A stretch of DNA of 64,000 bases from NCBI RefSeq assembly GCF_000828515.1, contig NZ_AP010872.1:97001-161000 (forward strand). The letters run 5' to 3'. This document shows positions 56,365-64,000 of this stretch, piece after piece. Each line of letters opens with the position of its first letter. The first letter of the stretch is position 1. This DNA comes from Candidatus Ishikawaella capsulata Mpkobe (GTDB lineage Bacteria; Pseudomonadota; Gammaproteobacteria; Enterobacterales; Enterobacteriaceae). The notes beneath the pieces were generated by a model, which was not told where the DNA came from, ran no database searches, and saw only the letters and a program-made list of their open reading frames with translations. The translations under genes and the position numbers were made by a program.

Positions 56365-57096
56365 TTATTTAGTATTTTCGTGTAGACCACACTCACGCTT
56401 TAAACCAAAAAATCTTGTTTCTTCTTCTGATATATCTGGAGTTAATATTTTGGTAGTATGAATATCTCCTACAGAAACGTATCCTTTTCGCCACAATGGA
56501 TGATATTGTAACTTATGTTTGTTGATATAATTAGCGACCTGATCATCATTCCAATCAATTATTGGAAAAAATTTAAAAACATTATTCTGAATTTGCACAA
56601 TGGGTAAATTCGCCCTACTATGAGACTGAACACGCCTAAGTCCTGCAAACCACGTTTGAATATTTAATGTTTTTAAAGCGGTATTTATAGGTTCCACTTT
56701 ATTAAGTTTATTATATTTATCAATACCTTCAATACCTTGTTCCCAGAGTTTACCATAACGTGCTTCTTGCCAAGCAGGTGATATATTTGAACGAAATACC
56801 ATTAGGTTGAGTCGCATGTTTTTTGTTAGTTCATCAATAAAATGATAAGTTTCAGGAAATAAATAACCCGTATCAATTGTAACAATGGGAATGTCGGGAG
56901 CTTGGCAAGTTAATAAATGCAAAGATACAGCCGCTTGAATGCCAAAGCTCGAAGATAGCATAAAATTGATAGGCATATGTTCTAAAGCCCAGCTAACACG
57001 CTTCTCTGCCGAAAAGCTGGCTAATTTAATATTTATTTCATTTAGTAAACTAATGCGTTCATCTTGAGGGATATTTTTTATTACAGGTACTTTCAT
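56365..57096 (-). CDS. cysH: PAPS reductase CysH
   Basis: CysH reduces PAPS to sulfite with thioredoxin or glutaredoxin. The 243 residues (E. coli 244) show the substrate loop [15 protein letters not shown] near 47-61, [15 protein letters not shown], the Arg motif in [16 protein letters not shown] and the catalytic Cys in [11 protein letters not shown] at the C-terminus. It lacks the extra Cys pairs of [4Fe-4S] APS reductases, so it should use PAPS, consistent with cysC being kept. It follows cysI by 16 bases. Confidence 0.96.
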   Translation of the reverse strand: MKVPVIKNIPQDERISLLNEINIKLASFSAEKRVSWALEHMPINFMLSSSFGIQAAVSLHLLTCQAPDIPIVTIDTGYLFPETYHFIDELTKNMRLNLMVFRSNISPAWQEARYGKLWEQGIEGIDKYNKLNKVEPINTALKTLNIQTWFAGLRRVQSHSRANLPIVQIQNNVFKFFPIIDWNDDQVANYINKHKLQYHPLWRKGYVSVGDIHTTKILTPDISEEETRFFGLKRECGLHENTK

Positions 57097-57112
57097 TAAG
57101 TTTTCCTACTTT

Positions 57113-58825
57113 TTAGGTCCAAAAATCTTTAGCTGGATCTATTACTGGTATAATGATACCACTACGTATAACAAAATCACCAAAAGATTCTGTATTAATG
57201 CGATTTTTTGCCCAATAACCAATTAGCTCATCTATTATATTAATAATTTGATTTTCTGTTATATTTTCTCGATATATACGAGGAATACGGGTTCCAATTC
57301 TATTACCACCAATATATAAATTATAATGTCCTTTTGTCTTACCTATTAGTCCTATTTCCGCTAGCATAGCTCTAGCACAACCATTAGGGCAACCACTTAC
57401 ACGTAATACTATATACTCATCTGCTAAACCATAATGATCCAAAATTTTTTCTACCTTAGTAACTAATAATGGAAGAAAACGTTCTGCTTCTGCCATTGCT
57501 AATGGACAAGTAGGAAAGGATACACAAGCCATCGAATTTTCACGTTGTTTACTGACTCCTTCTATGAGGCCATATTGTCTTGCAATTTGTTCAATGTTAT
57601 TTTTTTCTCCTTCTGATACACCTGCTACTATTAAATTCTGATTTGCTGTTAAGCGAAAATTACCTTGATGAATTTTAGCAATATTGGAAATTCCTGTTTT
57701 TAAACAACGTCCAGGATAATCAATTAATCTTCCATTTTCAATGAAAAGAGTTAAATGCCATTTATTATCTATCCCTTTAATCCATCCAAATCTATCTCCA
57801 CGTGTAATAAACTCATAAGGACGAATTGGCTCAAAAATTAATTGAGCTCTTTTTTGTAATTCCTTTTTAAAAATATCAAGGCCAACACGTTCTAACGTAT
57901 ATTTAGTTTTAGCATTACTCCTATTAACACGATTCCCCCAATCACGTTGTATAGTAACTACAGCAGTTGCTACTTCTAATGTTTTTTCTAAAGGCAGATA
58001 ACCTATCTCTTTTGCAGTACATGGATATGTTTCTTTCTTACCATATTCCATAGATAATCCACCACCTACCAAAAGGTTAAAACCTAATATCTTATTCTTT
58101 TCTACTACTGCAATAAAATTAAGGTCATTAGCATGCAAATCCACTTCATTATGAGGAGGTACTACTACAGTAGTTTTAAATTTTCTCGGTAAATATGTTT
58201 CACCTAAAATAGGTTCACAATCAGCTGTTGATTTTTTTTGTTGATCTAACCAAATCTCTACGTAAGCATGTGTATGTGGTAAAAGATGTTCAGAAATTCT
58301 TTTTGCCCATATATAAGCTTCTTGATGTAATACTGATTCTACCGGATTAGAAGAACACATAACATTGCGGTTAACATCATTAGCAGTAGCTAATGCATCT
58401 AAGCCAATTGAGTATAACATTTGATGCGCTCTTTTTAAATCTTTCTTTAATATACCATGAAACTGAAAAGTTTGACGATTAGTTAGTCGAATACTGCCAT
58501 AAATTGTTCTGTCAGTAGCAAATTTATCTATAGCTAACCATTGTTGAGTACTTATAATACCACCAGGTAAACGACAACGTAGCATCATAGCATAACGTGG
58601 CTCTAGTTTTTGCAATATTCTTTCAGCTCTAATATCACGATCATCTTGTTGATACATTCCGTGAAATCGAATCAGCATAATATTATCGCCATTAAAACCA
58701 CCAGTTAATGCATCTTGTAGATCTTCAACTATAGTGCCACGCAGATAATTACTGCTTTTTTTTAAGCGTTCTGTATCAGAAAATTTGCCATCAATAACTA
58801 ATGGTCCGATATGTCGAGTACTCAT
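57113..58825 (-). CDS. cysI: Sulfite reductase hemoprotein subunit CysI
   Basis: CysI reduces sulfite to sulfide by six electrons using siroheme coupled to a [4Fe-4S] cluster. The 570-residue product equals the E. coli length. Cluster cysteines are visible in [18 protein letters not shown] near residue 432 and [20 protein letters not shown] near 476. Siroheme-contacting Arg residues lie in [14 protein letters not shown] and [13 protein letters not shown]. Its start codon overlaps the cysJ stop by one base, coupling the two subunits. Confidence 0.97.
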   Translation of the reverse strand: MSTRHIGPLVIDGKFSDTERLKKSSNYLRGTIVEDLQDALTGGFNGDNIMLIRFHGMYQQDDRDIRAERILQKLEPRYAMMLRCRLPGGIISTQQWLAIDKFATDRTIYGSIRLTNRQTFQFHGILKKDLKRAHQMLYSIGLDALATANDVNRNVMCSSNPVESVLHQEAYIWAKRISEHLLPHTHAYVEIWLDQQKKSTADCEPILGETYLPRKFKTTVVVPPHNEVDLHANDLNFIAVVEKNKILGFNLLVGGGLSMEYGKKETYPCTAKEIGYLPLEKTLEVATAVVTIQRDWGNRVNRSNAKTKYTLERVGLDIFKKELQKRAQLIFEPIRPYEFITRGDRFGWIKGIDNKWHLTLFIENGRLIDYPGRCLKTGISNIAKIHQGNFRLTANQNLIVAGVSEGEKNNIEQIARQYGLIEGVSKQRENSMACVSFPTCPLAMAEAERFLPLLVTKVEKILDHYGLADEYIVLRVSGCPNGCARAMLAEIGLIGKTKGHYNLYIGGNRIGTRIPRIYRENITENQIINIIDELIGYWAKNRINTESFGDFVIRSGIIIPVIDPAKDFWT

Positions 58826-60609
58826 TAATAAACATCTCGCTGATAACGGCGCTCAGAGCGCAATTGGTTTAAAAAATTGTTGGCTTCCTCTAAATCCATA
58901 TTACCGTATTTTGATATTACATCCAACAATGCTTTTTCAACATCTTTTGCCATATAATTAGCATTCCCACATACATAAATATATGCATTTTCTTGAATCC
59001 AATCCCATAATATTTTACCTTTCTCCCTAATTTTATGTTGAACATAAATTTTTTCTCTTTGGTCTTGAGACCAAGCAAGATCGATTTTGGTTAATAAGCC
59101 TTTTTTAACATATCTTTGCCACTCAACTTGATATAAAAAATCTTCAGTGAATTTTTGATTACCAAAGAAAAGCCAATTTTTTCCCTTAGCTCCTTCATGA
59201 TCACGTTGCTGCATAAAAGCCCGAAAAGGGGCAATACCCGTACCAGAACAGATCATAACAATAGGTGTATCTAAGTTTTTAGGAAGGCGAAAACTATCAT
59301 TAGTTTTTATAAAAATACGAATTTTGTCATTATTTGGAGAACAAGATGCTAAATATCTGGATGCTCCTCCTGAACGAATTCTATTATTAATCTTGTAGCA
59401 TATTATACTAACAGTAATATGTATTTCATTTTCTACTTCATCTTGAGATGAAGAAATAGAATAAAAACGTGGTTTTAAAGGACGTAATAATTTTATCAAA
59501 TCCATGGCTTGTATTTTGGCAGGAGCTTCTCGAATCATTTCAATTAGAGGAATTTTTTTGCAATAATTGCGTAATTTTATTTTATCCTTCACTATATTTA
59601 ATAAGGTTTTATTGTTGGATAATACAGCATATTTCTCTACAATCTGGGGGGTATTAACAGTAAGTTCCAAATAATTTTGAAGTGCTTCTTCTAGTGATAA
59701 AGTTTGATTTTGTAGTTTAACTGTTTCAGTGGGCAAACACATTAGATTTGTTAATTCTTTTACTAATTCATAATCATTTTGATACCAAATACCAACTGTA
59801 TCACCAGGTTGATATTTGATCATAGAATCTTGAATATCTATTTCAATATGTCGTATATCTTTATTAGATTTTCTTCCAGTGATTTTTTGATTAAGAGCAA
59901 TATTTGCACTAAATGGATTTTCTTTTGTATAACATTTTTCTGGTATTTGATGAGAGGATCTAGAATTCATTAGAATCGGTGAATCTAAATTTCTTTTTTG
60001 CACATATTGGGAAATAATACTGGTAATTTGTTGACGCCAACAAACAGCTTGTTCAGTATAATCTATATCTGCGTCTACACGATTTAATAAACGCTCAGCT
60101 CCTAATTGCTCTAATCTTTTATCAAGATCTTTTCCTATCTTGTTAAAAAATTCATAAGATTTATCACCTAAACCAAAAATAGCAAAAGCTGTTTTATTAA
60201 GTTTTATTTTTTTTGACATTAAAAAGTTATACAGCACTACAGCTTCTTCTGGTGGTTCTCCCTCTCCATATGTAGAAGTTATAATAATTAGTATTTTTTC
60301 CTGATCAATTTTTTTAAAATTATAATCATTAGCATTTAATAAGTTAACATCTAATTTTTCTACTAATAGATCATCTTTTAATTGTTCAGCAACAAGACGT
60401 GCATTACCGGTTTGTGATGCGGAAATAATGGTGATAACGAAAGTAGAATCTACATTTTTTATACAATTATTTTCATTCACTAATCCCCAGAAGTAACCAG
60501 AAAGCCAAGCGATTTCATTTTTAGAAAGATCAGCTATTATTTTTTGTAATTTTTCAAATCGATCAAGTTTTAACGGAATTGAAAAATCTTGAGGAAACTC
60601 ATTTATCAT
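58825..60609 (-). CDS. cysJ: Sulfite reductase flavoprotein subunit CysJ
   Basis: CysJ passes electrons from NADPH through FAD and FMN to CysI. From ATG 60609 it has 594 residues (E. coli 599). A TTG at 60621 would add four, and neither start has a well-spaced ribosome-binding site. Domains in order: flavodoxin (about 60-200) with [15 protein letters not shown] and [13 protein letters not shown], connector and FAD domain with RFYSISSS, and NADPH domain with [17 protein letters not shown] and [16 protein letters not shown]. The C-terminal ends in [10 protein letters not shown], as in E. coli. First gene of cysJIH. Confidence 0.96.
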   Translation of the reverse strand: MINEFPQDFSIPLKLDRFEKLQKIIADLSKNEIAWLSGYFWGLVNENNCIKNVDSTFVITIISASQTGNARLVAEQLKDDLLVEKLDVNLLNANDYNFKKIDQEKILIIITSTYGEGEPPEEAVVLYNFLMSKKIKLNKTAFAIFGLGDKSYEFFNKIGKDLDKRLEQLGAERLLNRVDADIDYTEQAVCWRQQITSIISQYVQKRNLDSPILMNSRSSHQIPEKCYTKENPFSANIALNQKITGRKSNKDIRHIEIDIQDSMIKYQPGDTVGIWYQNDYELVKELTNLMCLPTETVKLQNQTLSLEEALQNYLELTVNTPQIVEKYAVLSNNKTLLNIVKDKIKLRNYCKKIPLIEMIREAPAKIQAMDLIKLLRPLKPRFYSISSSQDEVENEIHITVSIICYKINNRIRSGGASRYLASCSPNNDKIRIFIKTNDSFRLPKNLDTPIVMICSGTGIAPFRAFMQQRDHEGAKGKNWLFFGNQKFTEDFLYQVEWQRYVKKGLLTKIDLAWSQDQREKIYVQHKIREKGKILWDWIQENAYIYVCGNANYMAKDVEKALLDVISKYGNMDLEEANNFLNQLRSERRYQRDVY

Positions 60610-61001
60610 CGTAGTACACAATACCTACTAACAATCTATAGTATTATTAATATAATTGCTTAGATTACTGATGTACATACGTATCTTTAAATAAAGCTTT
60701 GATATATTAAATAACAAAAATTACTAATTAAACAGATAAATTATATAGATCAAATTCCAAGTGTTCAATGAGGGTTTATTAAATAATTATTCTTGTTATG
60801 TTTTGTTCTATATACCTTCTTATCCACATTATTAAAATTATTTTTTATCAAGTTGTACCCAACAATAATTAATATTATTAAAATAGTTACTTACGTGACA
60901 TTAGCAAAATAATTGTTATTAAAGCTAAAGTTCACATAATACTAATGATTATCTTAAATATAACACTAAATATATTGATATTGTTATATCAAAAAGATAT
61001 A
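60610..61001. promoter_or_regulatory. cysJ upstream region, no gene
   Basis: About 390 AT-rich bases separate cysJ from the end of eno. The promoter for cysJIH must lie here. CysB sites are too degenerate for me to call one by eye. In E. coli queD and other genes occupy this place. No remains were recognised. Confidence 0.4.
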
Positions 61002-62300
61002 TTAATATTGTCCTTTAACTTCTCGTCTTCCATTAAAACAGGATTTATCCCCTAATAATTCTTCTATTCGGATCAACTGATTATATTTTGATAAACGTTC
61101 TGAGCGACTCATAGAACCTGTTTTTATTTGGCCTGCCATAGTACCTACAGCTAGATCAGCAATAGTTGTATCTTCAGTTTCTCCTGAGCGATGGGAAATT
61201 ATTGTTGTATAATTAGCATTTTTTGCCATTTTAATAGTAGATAAGGTTTCTGAAAGAGTTCCTATTTGGTTTAATTTTATTAAAATAGAATTAGCAATTC
61301 CTTTTTCAATACCTTTTTTTAAAATTTTAGTATTAGTCACAAATAAATCATCACCGACTAATTGAATTTTATTACCGAGCACTTTAGTTTGGTAAGCAAA
61401 ACCTATCCAATCAGATTCATCTAACCCATCTTCAATAGAAATAATAGGATATTTTTTGGTTAATTTTTCCAAAAAATGAGTAAACTCTTGATAATTAAGT
61501 TCTTTTGCTCCTTCACTCATTAAAACATATTTACCATTTCTATAAAATTCTGAAGCAGCACAATCTATGGCTAAAGTGATATCTTTTCCTAATTCATAAT
61601 TAGCTCTTTGTACTGCTTCTGAAATAATTTCTAGTGCTTGAATATTAGAATCAAAATTAGGAGCATAACCACCTTCATCTCCTACTGCTATAGTCATGCT
61701 ATTTTGTTTTAATACTTTTGCTAAATGATGAAATATTTCACAACTCATACGAATTGCTTCTTTTATGTTAATAGCGCTAACTGGTTGTATCATAAATTCT
61801 TGAATATCTACATTATTATCAGCATGAGCACCACCATTTATAATATTAATCATAGGTAATGGCATAGAAAACTTGTTTGGAGTACCATTTAGTTCTGCAA
61901 TATGCTCATATAGATACTTACCGTTAGCCACAGCAGCAGCTTTTGCAACAGCTAAAGAAACTGCTAGAATAGTATTCGCTCCGAAATGAGCTTTATTTTC
62001 TGTACCATCTAAATCTATCATGATTTTATCAATATTTACTTGATCCTCAGCATCTTTTCCTTGAAGGGCTGTATTAATTGGGCCATTAATTATAGCGACA
62101 CATTTAACTACACCTTTACCTAAAAAACGTGCTATATTATTATCTCGTAACTCTAATGCTTCACGAGACCCAGTTGAAGCACCGGAAGGCGAAGAAGCTA
62201 AACCAATATAACCACCTTCTAAATGCACTTCAGCTTCAACAGTAGGGTTACCACGAGAATCAATGATTTCTCTACCAATTACTTTTATAATTTTAGACAT
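61002..62300 (-). CDS. eno: Enolase Eno
   Basis: Enolase converts 2-phosphoglycerate to phosphoenolpyruvate, which also feeds the shikimate path. Length is 432 residues, as in E. coli. Landmarks are [16 protein letters not shown] near 11-26, [33 protein letters not shown], the metal ligands in [21 protein letters not shown] and [10 protein letters not shown], and the catalytic Lys/His region LIKLNQIGT and [18 protein letters not shown]. It lies 47 bases downstream of pyrG, as in E. coli. Confidence 0.98.
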   Translation of the reverse strand: MSKIIKVIGREIIDSRGNPTVEAEVHLEGGYIGLASSPSGASTGSREALELRDNNIARFLGKGVVKCVAIINGPINTALQGKDAEDQVNIDKIMIDLDGTENKAHFGANTILAVSLAVAKAAAVANGKYLYEHIAELNGTPNKFSMPLPMINIINGGAHADNNVDIQEFMIQPVSAINIKEAIRMSCEIFHHLAKVLKQNSMTIAVGDEGGYAPNFDSNIQALEIISEAVQRANYELGKDITLAIDCAASEFYRNGKYVLMSEGAKELNYQEFTHFLEKLTKKYPIISIEDGLDESDWIGFAYQTKVLGNKIQLVGDDLFVTNTKILKKGIEKGIANSILIKLNQIGTLSETLSTIKMAKNANYTTIISHRSGETEDTTIADLAVGTMAGQIKTGSMSRSERLSKYNQLIRIEELLGDKSCFNGRREVKGQY

Positions 62301-62347
62301 GAGATTAACCTTTAATTAATTTAATAAAATTAATAACTTGTTATATA

Positions 62348-64000
<1,653 letters not shown>

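Overview
The window is a strongly AT-rich, gene-dense stretch of a reduced gammaproteobacterial (Enterobacterales-type) chromosome. Almost every protein reads as a close relative of an E. coli protein. Gene order still follows E. coli in blocks, but with many genes missing, several fresh or decaying pseudogenes, long gene-free spacers, and no IS element, phage gene or CRISPR array. This is the pattern of a long-term insect-associated mutualist. Retained rpoS, AcnA, mutS/mutH and full sulfate and tryptophan pathways point to a larger, less eroded genome than Buchnera. They would suit a lineage with an extracellular or gut phase (for example an Ishikawaella-like or Blochmannia-like symbiont). 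The species cannot be fixed from this window.

Layout. 1-1645: 3' end of a shortened bamC, then dapE. 1646-4324: gene-poor, with ydjM. 4325-22783: the E. coli fabI-to-trp block (fabI, rnb, pyrF, pgpB, ribA, acnA, cysB, sohB, trpE-G-D-CF-B-A, dead yciC). 22784-28343: truA, pdxB, fabB, aroC, prmB. 28626-30872: argW tRNA, a PNPOx-fold protein and an AroY-like aromatic-acid decarboxylase, an accessory pair not in the E. coli gene order. 31136-40990: glk, dead mntH, tRNA-Ala, gltX, tRNA-Val, tRNA-Lys, yfeH, ligA, cysK, ppa. 41104-42567: bioH and nfuA. 42623-63988: thyA, lgt, mutH, ygdQ, mutS, rpoS, dead ispF and ispD, ftsB, cysC-N-D, cysG, cysH-I-J, eno, pyrG.

How the genes work together. Sulfate assimilation is complete from ATP sulfurylase to cysteine (cysDN, cysC, cysH, cysIJ, siroheme from cysG, cysK) and its activator CysB is kept. 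The whole tryptophan branch is intact, with the TrpE feedback motif retained, a promoter that resembles the E. coli trp promoter/operator, and no Trp-codon leader. With aroC (chorismate), dapE (lysine/DAP), ribA (riboflavin), pdxB (vitamin B6) and bioH (biotin), the window is dominated by nutrient provisioning. Mismatch repair (mutS, mutH) and a stationary-phase sigma factor are unusual things to keep.

Most notable points: (1) an AroY-type protocatechuate/gallate decarboxylase homologue beside a PNPOx-fold protein; (2) rpoS whose native start and Shine-Dalgarno survive but whose N-terminal codons are out of frame with the rest; (3) clearly recognisable dead ispD and ispF, two steps of the MEP isoprenoid pathway, between ftsB and rpoS; (4) mntH caught early in decay, with one nonsense codon and a 7-bp tandem duplication; (5) bamC ending after its first domain; (6) a perfect 32-bp palindrome where topA would lie.
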